Assembly: GCA_963780755.1 (NCBI GenBank)
Contig: CAWACX010000002.1
Span: 970,396-1,034,395 of the forward strand
DNA length: 64,000 nucleotides
Source: JALYNX01 sp963780755
GTDB taxonomy: Bacteria > Actinomycetota > Acidimicrobiia > Spongiisociales > ZC4RG35
Direction: 5' to 3'
The translations under genes and the position numbers were made by a program. The notes under the pieces are model-generated. The model did no database searches. It was not told the DNA's origin and saw only the letters and a list, made by a program, of their open reading frames with translations. Positions 46,800 to 54,887 of this stretch are shown here, piece by piece (position 1 is the first letter of the stretch; every line of letters begins with the position of its first letter).

Positions 46800-47408
46800 A
46801 TGGACTTCGATTTCGCCGCCGCCGCACGGGCGGTTCTCGACGCCCGGTTCGCCGCCCGCGAGGCCGGCTTCTCCGGATCACGATTGGTAATCAGGGCTTC
46901 GGCCAATGCCATCCGCGCCCTCCACCGCCAGGAGTGGGATCAAGCGGCGCAGTTGATCGACGAGGCGGGTGAGCAGTATGCGGCCATCACCGAGCGGTTG
47001 GCCGACCACCCTGACATCCTCCACGCAGGGTTCGTCGCTGACGCCGGCAAGGAATACACCGAGGCCCGGGTCACGCGGGCGCTGTTCCGGGGCGAGCCGA
47101 TCCCCGGATTCGCCGAGCTCGGTGTCGACCCGGTGCCCTTCCTCCATGGACTTGGGGAGGCGGTGGGGGAGATGCGTCGTCGGATGCTCGACCTGCTCCG
47201 TGAGGGCGACGTGGCCACCGCGGAGTCGACGCTGGTTGCGATGGACGAGATCGTCGACCTCCTCGCCGAGATCGACTACCCGGACGGGATGACCAACGGG
47301 CTCCGCCGAACCACCGATGTGGCTCGGGCGTTGGTGGAGCGCTCCCGCTCCGACCTGACGGCGACGGTGGTCCAGGAGCGGCTTCGGGAGGATTTGGCCC
47401 GCGGCTGA
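46800..47408 (+). CDS. Translin-family protein
   Basis: 202 residues, mostly helical. SRLVIRASANAIRALHRQEW and GMTNGLRRTTDVARALVERSRSDLTATV match the two conserved segments of the translin/TRAX family, including the Arg/Asp-rich C-terminal helix. Eukaryotic translin with TRAX forms an octameric single-strand RNA/DNA-binding ring; archaeal and some bacterial relatives exist. The acidic residues EAVGEMRRRMLD and MDEIVDLLAEIDYPD may include catalytic positions of the TRAX type, but this is not certain. ATG 46800 follows the previous gene by 5 bp. Confidence 0.82.
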   Translation: MDFDFAAAARAVLDARFAAREAGFSGSRLVIRASANAIRALHRQEWDQAAQLIDEAGEQYAAITERLADHPDILHAGFVADAGKEYTEARVTRALFRGEPIPGFAELGVDPVPFLHGLGEAVGEMRRRMLDLLREGDVATAESTLVAMDEIVDLLAEIDYPDGMTNGLRRTTDVARALVERSRSDLTATVVQERLREDLARG

Positions 47409-47456
47409 GCCCATCTGGCCCACGGATGGCCTGTCGGTACAATTCGCATCCCGCAA

Positions 47457-47530
47457 GGGGCTGTAGCTCAGCCTGGCAGAGCACCTCGTTCGCAACGAGG
47501 GGGTCACGGGTTCAAATCCCGTCAGCTCCA
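47457..47530 (+). tRNA. tRNA-Ala (CGC)
   Basis: The cloverleaf is complete. The acceptor stem GGGGCTG pairs with CAGCTCC (with one G-T pair), and the D arm is TAGCTCAGCCTGGCAGAGC. The anticodon stem CCTCG/CGAGG encloses the loop TTCGCAA with anticodon CGC. The T arm is ACGGGTTCAAATCCCGT. The discriminator A is followed by CCC, so CCA is not fully encoded. Confidence 0.95.
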
Positions 47531-47631
47531 CCCCGGAATCGTTCAGGTGATTCTTGGGCGATTCCTCACCGTGCAATGCGATCAAGTCCGATCGCTGTGA
47601 GGCCGGCTTGATTACGCTCCGCAAATTCTCG

Positions 47632-49359
47632 ATGACCCAGGGTGTCTCCATGGCTGAGAGCGCTAAGCGGTTGACCGCCGTGGAACGATTCGTGCCCGGG
47701 GTCGCGTCTCTTCGCAATTACCAGCGGCAGTGGTTGCGCTCCGACCTCGTGGCCGGGATCGTCCTGGCGGCGATCCTGGTCCCACAGGGAATGGCATACG
47801 CCGAGCTCGCCGGGCTGCCCCCGGTGAATGGTCTCTACACCACGATTGCCTGCCTCGTCGGGTACGCCCTCATGGGGCCGTCGAAGATTCTCGTCCTCGG
47901 CCCAGACTCATCTCTAGGGCCGTTGATCTTCGCCGCCATCACCCCGCTAGTCGTGGCCGGCGACGACCCCGCGACCGCCATCGCCCTGGCCGGCATGCTC
48001 GCCATCCTGGTCGGCCTCATCGAGGTCGGGCTGGGCATCGGCAAGCTCGGTTTCGTCGCCGACCTGCTCTCGAGCGAGGTCCAAATCGGTTACATGAACG
48101 GACTGGCCATCACCATCATCGTTGGACAGCTGCCCAAGCTCAGCGGGTTCTCGACGGACGCTGACACGTTCATCGAGGAGGTCCGCGAGTTCGTGACGAA
48201 CTTCGACCAGCATGACGCCACGACCCTCACCGTGGGTCTCGTCACACTCGCGGTCCTGCTCGTGCTCCCCCGCGTCACCCGGAGGATCCCCGCCGTCCTC
48301 GTCGCGGTGGTCGGCGCCACCGTCGTCACCGCGGTCTTCGGCTTCGATATCGCCACGGTCGGCTCGCTACCGGAGGGGTTGCCCACGCCCGAAGTGCCAT
48401 GGACCAACTTGGGCGACGTCGTGCCGCTGCTCGTAGCCGCGGTTGGCATCACACTGGTTTCACTGACTGACACCATCGCTTTGTCCACCTCGTTCAACGC
48501 CCGCCGTGGCGAGCAGGTGAAGCCGAACCAGGAGATGATCGGCATCGGCTCGGCCAACATCGCGGCCGGGTTCTTCCAAGGGTTCGCCGTTTCATCCAGC
48601 AGCTCACGCACTGCTGTCGCCGAGCAGTCCGGGGCCAAGAGCCAGCTCACCGGCGTTGTCGGTGCCGCTGTCGTGGTGCTCTTGCTCTTGTTCTTCAACG
48701 GACTCCTCGCAGACCTGCCGAACTCCGCGTTGGCCGCAGTAGTCATTGCTGCGGGCCTCTCCCTCACCGACTTCTCGGTTCTATTCCGAGTGTGGAAGAT
48801 TCGACGGTCTGCAGTGCTGCTCTCGCTGGTTGCGAGCACCGGTGTCATCTTCCTCGGGGTCCTCGAGGGCATCGTCGTGGCCGTTGTGCTGTCGATCCTG
48901 CTCTTCTTCAAAAGAAACTGGTGGCCGCACGGCGAAGTACTTGGACGTGTAAGCGGCCGTGAGGGGTGGCACAGCGACCCCGGAGGCGACGGCTTCGATG
49001 AGCACCCCAACGTGCTGGTGTTCCGGTGGGAGGCGCCCTTGTTCTTCGCCAACGCAGGCCTGTTCTCCGAACGTGTCCGCCAGCTGGTGTACGAGCGCGG
49101 TCCGGCGTGGGTGGTGCTGCAGTGCGAGGCCATCACCGACATCGACGTCACAGCGGCGGGGATGCTCGAGCGCCTCGACAACGAGCTCAACGCCAAGGGC
49201 GTACACCTCGCCTTTGTCGAGCTGCGCACCCGCCTCCGTGACCTCGTGCACGATTACGGTCTCCTCAAGACCCTCGACCGCGATCACTTCTACGCCTCGA
49301 TCGAGGAGGCCCTTACCGACATCGACGCGACCCTCGGCGAGGAGAAGCCCGGGCAATGA
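47632..49359 (+). CDS. SulP-family anion transporter with STAS domain
   Basis: 575 residues. LRNYQRQWLRSDLVAGIVLAAILVPQGMAYAELAGLPPVNGLYTT is the SulP signature (shown here as its pattern: LVPQGMAYAELAGLPP). About eleven more hydrophobic segments follow, including SFNARRGEQVKPNQEMIGIGSANIAAGFFQGF. A C-terminal STAS domain (VLVFRWEAPLFFANAGLF, LQCEAITDIDVTAAGML) completes it. It likely carries sulfate, bicarbonate or a related anion. ATG 47632 is used; ATG 47650 is an alternative with AGGGTG near it. Confidence 0.92.
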   Translation: MTQGVSMAESAKRLTAVERFVPGVASLRNYQRQWLRSDLVAGIVLAAILVPQGMAYAELAGLPPVNGLYTTIACLVGYALMGPSKILVLGPDSSLGPLIFAAITPLVVAGDDPATAIALAGMLAILVGLIEVGLGIGKLGFVADLLSSEVQIGYMNGLAITIIVGQLPKLSGFSTDADTFIEEVREFVTNFDQHDATTLTVGLVTLAVLLVLPRVTRRIPAVLVAVVGATVVTAVFGFDIATVGSLPEGLPTPEVPWTNLGDVVPLLVAAVGITLVSLTDTIALSTSFNARRGEQVKPNQEMIGIGSANIAAGFFQGFAVSSSSSRTAVAEQSGAKSQLTGVVGAAVVVLLLLFFNGLLADLPNSALAAVVIAAGLSLTDFSVLFRVWKIRRSAVLLSLVASTGVIFLGVLEGIVVAVVLSILLFFKRNWWPHGEVLGRVSGREGWHSDPGGDGFDEHPNVLVFRWEAPLFFANAGLFSERVRQLVYERGPAWVVLQCEAITDIDVTAAGMLERLDNELNAKGVHLAFVELRTRLRDLVHDYGLLKTLDRDHFYASIEEALTDIDATLGEEKPGQ

Positions 49360-50180
49360 GAGTCTTGCGACATCGCCGCGATGGTGCGCACTGATCGCTG
49401 TCTTCTACGGGCGACCCGGCGGGCGGGCGCGCAGGGGATGATTGCCATGGCAGTCACCTCGGCGGTGGTGGCCAACCTGGCCGTTGGCGACCGGAGCGAA
49501 ATCGTCAGCGATTACCCTTGTCCGATTCCGAAGTCGTCGCGATCCCGGTTGCTGCGCGTCGGGCTGGCCCACGACCATCCTCAGAAGCGGGGCTCACGCT
49601 TACCCGAGGCTCACGACCCCTCGCGACGGCGGCCACGTGCGCGAATTGGATGTCGCGGGCCCGCCGTCGCTCCGCGATCTCAAGGTTGCCCTTCGGCACC
49701 AGCATCCGAAGCCCCAGGGGATGGATCCGGAATCGCAGCGGAGTCGCCGCATCGAGGGCTTCGCCGTCGACGCCCAAATAGGCCCTGCCGCTGCGCGACT
49801 CCACCTCGAACTGGTCGGTTGTGAATTCCGACCAGTGGGAGCTGAGTGGTCTGATCGAGTGGAAGTACCGAAGCGATCCGAGAGGGGTTGATCGGGAGCC
49901 GATTCAGCGTCGAGAGGTAACCGCTCCTCCGTTGCTCCACAGACGTCCCACAGGATTCGCGTCGTGAAGCACCGCTCGGGAGACGAGGTGCTCCGAGAGA
50001 TCCGAACATCTTCTCATCAAGTCTCGCGTCTGGATCTGAACGGGCCATGTGATTGGCGCCAGGGGCCGAGGTGGAAGCACCTGGCCTGATCCGGATGACA
50101 TCTGTCACGTCGAGTTCGTGATCGATCTCACTACCGCTCGCACCGGTCGTTCCGCATGATCGGTGTCAAGGAGGTAGTAG
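49360..50180. other. 820-bp interval without an intact gene
   Basis: Between the SulP gene and the ABC exporter no open frame is convincing over its whole length. The minus strand at 49505-49903 holds a diacylglycerol-kinase-like C-terminal fragment. The remaining parts (49360-49500 and 49904-50165) show no recognisable product. The interval is the least gene-like part of the window. Confidence 0.7.
49505..49903 (-). pseudogene. Diacylglycerol-kinase-like C-terminal remnant
   Basis: The minus-strand frame opens after a stop at 49906-49904 and reads LGSLRYFHSIRPLSSHWSEF, then DQFEVESRSGRAYLGVDGEALDAATPLRFRIHPLGLRMLVP. The second part matches the C-terminal beta domain of the lipid/diacylglycerol kinase family (DGK/YegS: acidic 'vDGE' followed by PLRFRI and LRVLVP). 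The catalytic N-terminal domain (GGDGT region) is not seen in any frame upstream. This looks like a decayed or truncated gene; a further frameshift cannot repair it with the sequence at hand. Confidence 0.65.
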
Positions 50181-51077
50181 ATGGAACATGTTCTCGAAGT
50201 ACGAGGTCTCGTTCACCGATACGGTGACCACACGGCCCTCGCCGGAGTCGATCTGACTGTCAAGGCGGGGGAGTGTGTCGCACTTCTCGGCCCGAATGGG
50301 GCCGGTAAGACGACCCTCGTCCGCAATGTGATCGGGTTGATCGAAGGCAACGCCGACCTCATCGAGGTGGCAGGCGGCGACCCTCGTCGCGCCGAGACCC
50401 GACGCAGGCTCGGTGTCGTCCAACAGGCGGTCGGCTTTCCGCGGTCACTCACCGTCGGCGAGATCGTCGGCGGTGCGGCCGCACGTCGGGGTTGTCCCCC
50501 GGAAGCAGCCAGCCGAGCGATCGCCGAGATGGGCCTGGCCGGCTTGGAGAAACGGCGAGCGGTCACGCTTTCCGGCGGACAGCAGCAGCGGTTGCAGCTC
50601 GCGATGGGGCTTGTTGCCGATCCGGTGCTGCTGGTGCTTGACGAGCCCACCGAAGGACTGGATGTGGAGGCACGGCGTCGGTTCTGGAAGACGATTCGGC
50701 GACGTCTCGACGACGGGGCCGGTGTGCTCATCACGACGCATCTCGTGGACGAGGCGGCAGCAGTCGCCGATCGGGTTGTCGTGGTCGATCGCGGACGGGT
50801 AGTCGCGGAAGGGACGCCAGACGAGCTGCGCCGGACGCTCCCCGACCGTCGGATCGAAGTCCGGACGAAGGTACCGGTGGGTGTGATCAGAGCGCTCGAC
50901 TCGGTGCACTCGGTGGAGCTTCGTGACGGCCGCACCGTGATCGCGGCGACCGACAGTGAGCAGGTCGTCAGCACGCTGCTCGAACTCGACCCCGAGGCAA
51001 ACGATTTGACCGTGGCGACGGCGAGCCTCGAGGAGGTCCTCGTCGCACTGACCAACCATGAGGAGGTAGCAGCATGA
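50181..51077 (+). CDS. ABC-2 exporter ATPase
   Basis: 298 residues. Walker A LLGPNGAGKTTLVRNV, a Q-loop at VVQQAVGFPRSLTVGE, the signature TLSGGQQQRLQLAMGL, Walker B VLLVLDEPTEGLD and a switch His in ITTHLVDEA are all visible. The extended C-terminus resembles the drug/antibiotic export type. AAGGAGG lies 6 bp before ATG 50181. It overlaps the permease gene by 4 bp. Confidence 0.93.
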   Translation: MEHVLEVRGLVHRYGDHTALAGVDLTVKAGECVALLGPNGAGKTTLVRNVIGLIEGNADLIEVAGGDPRRAETRRRLGVVQQAVGFPRSLTVGEIVGGAAARRGCPPEAASRAIAEMGLAGLEKRRAVTLSGGQQQRLQLAMGLVADPVLLVLDEPTEGLDVEARRRFWKTIRRRLDDGAGVLITTHLVDEAAAVADRVVVVDRGRVVAEGTPDELRRTLPDRRIEVRTKVPVGVIRALDSVHSVELRDGRTVIAATDSEQVVSTLLELDPEANDLTVATASLEEVLVALTNHEEVAA

Positions 51078-51796
51078 ACACCCGGATCTTTCGCACAGAG
51101 GTGCGAGACGAGCTTCTGGCAATCGTCAGGGAGCCAACCGCTCTCTTCTTCACGGTGCTGATGCCAGTGGCGTTCTTTGCACTGTTCTCAACGATGTTCG
51201 GCGAGGGAGGCGGCTTCGGCGTTGGGTCGTTGGCCACGTACGGGGCGTTTGGTGTGCTGTCCGTGGTCCTGACGAACCCGGGTGTCGGCCTCGCCGACGC
51301 CAGGGAGCGAGGCTGGCTCCGCGTCAAGCGGGCTGACGGCACGCCGCTTGGTGTGACACTGTCCGCCAAGGTCACGGCAGCACTGCCGTATGCGATCGTC
51401 ACCCTGGCGGGGATAGCCCTGGTCGCCCGTCTCACCACTGGACCCCTGGACCTGCCTCAGGTCCTGCGTGTTAGCGGTGTGCTGGTGCTCGGAGCCTTGC
51501 CATTCAGCCTGTTCTCCCTGGCTGTTGGGGCGAGGTTCAGCCCCAGCGCCGCAATATCGGTGCTCAACGCAATGCTGATCCCCTCGGTGATTCTCTCGGG
51601 CCTCTGGTTTCCGCTCGAGATGCTCCCGACGTGGCTCGGAGAAGTCGCGGTGTACCTACCGCCCTATCACCTGGCACAACTGGCGCTGGCGCAGGTCGAA
51701 GGCGGAGCAGTGTGGGGTCACGTCGCCTATCTCCTGGGGACAACGATCGTGGGAGCGATCGCAGCAGTGTTGGCGTACCGTTCCGCGGAAGTTTGA
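51074..51796 (+). CDS. ABC-2 type permease
   Basis: 240 residues with six hydrophobic helices (ALFFTVLMPVAFFALFSTMF and VLVLGALPFSLFSLAVGARF among them). The family segment SVILSGLWFPLEMLPTWLGEVAVYLPPYHLAQLAL is typical of ABC-2 drug exporters. GAGGAGGT precedes ATG 51074. The start and stop overlap both neighbours by 4 bp. Confidence 0.92.
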   Translation: MNTRIFRTEVRDELLAIVREPTALFFTVLMPVAFFALFSTMFGEGGGFGVGSLATYGAFGVLSVVLTNPGVGLADARERGWLRVKRADGTPLGVTLSAKVTAALPYAIVTLAGIALVARLTTGPLDLPQVLRVSGVLVLGALPFSLFSLAVGARFSPSAAISVLNAMLIPSVILSGLWFPLEMLPTWLGEVAVYLPPYHLAQLALAQVEGGAVWGHVAYLLGTTIVGAIAAVLAYRSAEV

Positions 51797-52914
51797 ACGA
51801 CACAACATTCAGGCTCGAGAACTCGGAACGCCTCGACACGAGGCGTTCCGGTTTCTCGCGTTGGGCGCCCCTGGTCTTCTTCGCATTCATCCTGGTCGGA
51901 CCGATCTTCTCCCCCGACGCCGGTCCCGAGGATTGGCTCTTGGCCGTCGGAGTGGTTGCCGTCGCCCTCCCCACCTTTGTCGTCTCGGAAATACGAGGTT
52001 GGGACATCGGGGGAGCAACTGTCCTGATGCTTCTGGCACTCGCGACCGCACCCTTCGACTCGACAGCAATCATGGCGCTGCCCATCTACGCCGCCGCTCT
52101 AGTAGCCAGGTCAGCCACTCAGGAGACGCTCCGACTCAGACTGTCGGTGATCACCGTCCTCACTCTGTCCGGCTTCTTCTTGAGTTCGATCCCTTGGCCG
52201 TTTCGGATCTTCATCTTCATCCCGGTGATCATGATCTGGGTCATTGGATCCGCCGTCTTCCATGATGTGTCACGGGATCATCATGCCGTGGCGCTCCAGG
52301 CTGAGAACCGCCGAGTCGCTCATCTCGCCACCATCGCCGAGCGGGAAAGGATCGCTCGCGACGTCCACGACATCGCAGGCCAGGCCCTCACCGCCATCAT
52401 CGTGCGAAGCCAACTCGTCAAAAAACTGGCCACGTCTGACCAGCGTCGCGCCACAGAGGAAGCAGATGAGGTGGAACGCATAGCTCGCGATGCACTGTCT
52501 TCGATCAGGAAGAGCGTCGCTGGATGGCATCAGGCGTCGCTGCGCGACGAGCTCGCCGTCGCCGGCGACGCGCTCGCAGCGGCAGGCACCGAGTTGGAGA
52601 CGCTCGGAGACTTGGAGGTCGATCTGGCACCTTCGGTCGAGAACGTTCTGGCGCTGGGACTTCGCGAGGCGGTCACGAATGTTCTGCGCCATGCCAACGC
52701 CCGCACGGTGGAGGCCCGCATCGACAGCCAGGACGGGGGAGTGTCACTAACGGTTACCGACGACGGGATCGGGCCCACCAAGGGAACCGGCTCGGGAATT
52801 CAGGGGATGCGCGAACGTGTCATCGCCGCAGGGGGAACCCTTACCTTCGGACCCGGAGTGACAGGCGGGACAGAGCTTCGGATCGATATGCCGTTCGGTG
52901 GAAGTTCTTCATGA
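51793..52914 (+). CDS. Membrane sensor histidine kinase (HisKA_3 type)
   Basis: 373 residues. Five or six N-terminal spans (WAPLVFFAFILVGPIF, FRIFIFIPVIMIWVIGSAVF) carry no visible large sensor loop. Then comes RERIARDVHDIAGQALTAII, the phosphoacceptor His of the HisKA_3 family, followed by EAVTNVLRHANA and VTDDGIGP...GIQGMRERV of the ATPase domain. It would phosphorylate the response regulator next to it. It starts at TTG 51793, nested in the permease stop; the longer upstream frame is the permease shadow. Confidence 0.92.
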   Translation: MNDTTFRLENSERLDTRRSGFSRWAPLVFFAFILVGPIFSPDAGPEDWLLAVGVVAVALPTFVVSEIRGWDIGGATVLMLLALATAPFDSTAIMALPIYAAALVARSATQETLRLRLSVITVLTLSGFFLSSIPWPFRIFIFIPVIMIWVIGSAVFHDVSRDHHAVALQAENRRVAHLATIAERERIARDVHDIAGQALTAIIVRSQLVKKLATSDQRRATEEADEVERIARDALSSIRKSVAGWHQASLRDELAVAGDALAAAGTELETLGDLEVDLAPSVENVLALGLREAVTNVLRHANARTVEARIDSQDGGVSLTVTDDGIGPTKGTGSGIQGMRERVIAAGGTLTFGPGVTGGTELRIDMPFGGSSS

Positions 52915-53510
52915 TCCGCGTCGTCCTCGCCGAAGACCAGGCCATGGTGCGAGGAGCCTTTGCGGGACTCCTCGACCTCGAACCGGACATCGAGGTAGTC
53001 GCTGTCGCCGAAGATGGAGAGCAGGGTTTGGCAGCTGTCGCAGAACATGAGCCGGACATCCTTCTCACGGACATCGAAATGCCAGGAATGACGGGGCTCG
53101 AGCTGGCTTCTCGTCTCAAAGACCATCCGACGGTCCGAGTCGTGATCGTGACCACCTTCGCCCGAAGCGGTTATCTGCGGCGTGCGCTCGATGCCGGGGT
53201 GTCTGGATATGTCCTCAAAGACTCACCGATCGAAGATCTAGCCGACACCCTCAGGCGGGTGGCAGCAGGCAATCGTGTAATCGCCCCGGAGCTCGCAGTG
53301 TCCGCATGGACCGGCAGCGACCCCCTCACTGACCGGGAGCGAGAAGTCCTCCGAGAGGTCGGTGAAGGACATCCCAACGTGGAGATCGCGCAAAGGCTTC
53401 ACCTCGCCGAGGGAACTGTGCGCAACTACCTCTCATCTGCCATCGTCAAGCTCGGGGCGAGAAACCGTACCGAGGCGTTCGCCAAGGCCCAGGAAATGGG
53501 ATACCTGTAG
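52911..53510 (+). CDS. NarL/LuxR-type response regulator
   Basis: 199 residues. A receiver domain with the acidic pocket VVLAEDQAMVRG, the phospho-Asp in ILLTDIEMPGMTGLEL and the Lys in GYVLKDSPIED. A LuxR helix-turn-helix follows (LTDREREVLREVGEG...EIAQRLHLAEGTVRNYLSSAI). It likely controls the adjacent exporter in response to cell-envelope stress or a drug, as for LiaR- and DesR-type systems. It ends the four-gene operon. Confidence 0.94.
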   Translation: MIRVVLAEDQAMVRGAFAGLLDLEPDIEVVAVAEDGEQGLAAVAEHEPDILLTDIEMPGMTGLELASRLKDHPTVRVVIVTTFARSGYLRRALDAGVSGYVLKDSPIEDLADTLRRVAAGNRVIAPELAVSAWTGSDPLTDREREVLREVGEGHPNVEIAQRLHLAEGTVRNYLSSAIVKLGARNRTEAFAKAQEMGYL

Positions 53511-53633
53511 CCCAGGGCGTGCTCCTGAACCGTGCGCCCGACCTCCCCGATGCCCTCAGGCAGGTGTCGTCATGCTCGAGATCGTCACTTCAGCCCTTCG
53601 AGTCAGATTCGACGAGACCGGAAGCCGCTTGGG

Positions 53634-54050
53634 TCAGGCCCGAATCACCGTTGGATTGGAGCCACTCGGGACCTCGACGAAGTCGGGGATCGTCTTGAGC
53701 ACGTCCTCTGCTCCGGCCGGAGCGTAGATCGCGAGGATCACCAACGTCTCGTAACTGGTATTGAGAGTCGAGTGGAAGACGCCCTTGGGGATCCAAACTG
53801 CGTCCCCGGGCACTACTGGAAACGGCTCACCATCGTCGACCATCTGGTTTCCCCGGCCGGAGAGGATGTAAAGGATCTCGTCGGACTCGGGGTGATTGTG
53901 CCGATCGTGGCCCTTGCCGGGAAACAGGATCACGTGCATCAAGCTGCAATTTCCATCCTCGGTGTTGTCCGTGGCGATCAGGGGTTTGATGATTCCCCAG
54001 TCGAATGTCCAGGTGGGGATCGAGTTGCGGTCTACGAGCTTGGCGGTCAT
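53634..54050 (-). CDS. Cupin-domain protein
   Basis: 138 residues. The metal motif is DRHNHPESDEILYILSGRG (HxHx3-4E) with a second motif WIPKGVFHSTLN. It binds a divalent metal and a small ligand; it may be an isomerase or dioxygenase-like accessory. It is 16 bp downstream of the PEP-hydrolase-like gene and ends the operon with it and the UPF0261 gene. Confidence 0.88.
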   Translation of the reverse strand: MTAKLVDRNSIPTWTFDWGIIKPLIATDNTEDGNCSLMHVILFPGKGHDRHNHPESDEILYILSGRGNQMVDDGEPFPVVPGDAVWIPKGVFHSTLNTSYETLVILAIYAPAGAEDVLKTIPDFVEVPSGSNPTVIRA

Positions 54051-54065
54051 GTCCTTCCTTGCTGT

Positions 54066-54887
54066 CTAGATAGTCATTGCCTTGAAGCGCTGCATGTTCT
54101 CGGTCATGGCGACTTCGGTCGGAAGGCGCTCCATTGAGGAGGCTCCAAAGAAGCCGACGATGCCTTCCGTTCGGTCGAGGACGTATTGAGCGTCCTCGGG
54201 TTCGGCTAGTGGGCCCCCATGGCAGAGGACCGTGATGTCGGCGTTCACTTTGATGGCCGCGTCGCGCATCGCCTGGATCTCGTCGACACAGTCGTCGAGC
54301 GTCTTCGCGGTTTGAGCGCCGATGGTGCCTTTCGTCGTGAGGCCCATGTGGGGCACCAGCACGTCGGCTCCGGCCTGGGCCATGGCGGCCGCATCGTCCG
54401 GATCGAACACATAGGGCGCAGTGACCAGGCCAAGCTCCGCTGCTTCCCTGATCATGTCGACCTCGAGCCCGTATCCCATCCCGGTTTCCTCGAGATTGGC
54501 GCGAAATGTCCCATCGATCAGGCCGACCGTCGGGAAGTTCTGCACGCCTGCGAACCCGGCATCGATGACCTGGCGGAGGAATCGGCCCATTATCCGAAAG
54601 GGGTCGGTCCCACACACCCCGGCCAGCACCGGGGTGTTCTTGACGATGGGCAGCACCTCCTGGCCCATTTCCATCACTATCGCGTTGGCGTCCCCATAGG
54701 GGAGCAAACCGGCAAGCGATCCCCGGCCCGCCATTCGATAGCGGCCTGAGTTGTAGATGATGATGAGGTCGGCTCCACCAGCTTCGGCGCACTTCGCCGA
54801 GAGGCCAGTGCCGGCCCCGGCACCGATGATCGGGTCGCCGGCGGCAATGGTCTCCTTCAACTTGGCGCGGGCTTCGTCAGCATTCAT
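54066..54887 (-). CDS. PEP-hydrolase-like TIM-barrel protein (PF09370)
   Basis: 273 residues of the 'phosphoenolpyruvate hydrolase/TIM-barrel signal transduction' family. The start PIIGAGAGTGLSAKCAEAGGADLIIIYNSGRYRMAGRGSLAGLLPYG is abbreviated here to its core, AGAGTGLSAKCAE plus YNSGRYR. VLAGVCGTDPFR, GVQNFPTVGLIDG and VLCHGGPLAEPEDAQYVL follow. These proteins usually sit beside UPF0261/Tm-1-like genes, as here. The reaction is not established. The start overlaps the preceding stop (ATGA). Confidence 0.85.
   Translation of the reverse strand: MNADEARAKLKETIAAGDPIIGAGAGTGLSAKCAEAGGADLIIIYNSGRYRMAGRGSLAGLLPYGDANAIVMEMGQEVLPIVKNTPVLAGVCGTDPFRIMGRFLRQVIDAGFAGVQNFPTVGLIDGTFRANLEETGMGYGLEVDMIREAAELGLVTAPYVFDPDDAAAMAQAGADVLVPHMGLTTKGTIGAQTAKTLDDCVDEIQAMRDAAIKVNADITVLCHGGPLAEPEDAQYVLDRTEGIVGFFGASSMERLPTEVAMTENMQRFKAMTI

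Noticed and set aside
47457..50180. Genomic island inserted at the tRNA-Ala
   Set aside because: No integrase gene and no second copy of the tRNA 3' end were seen downstream, so there is no support for an integrative element.
50213..51055. 280-codon minus-strand frame opposite the ABC ATPase
   Set aside because: Ser/Thr/Arg-rich composition typical of a reverse-frame shadow; the plus strand has all ABC motifs.
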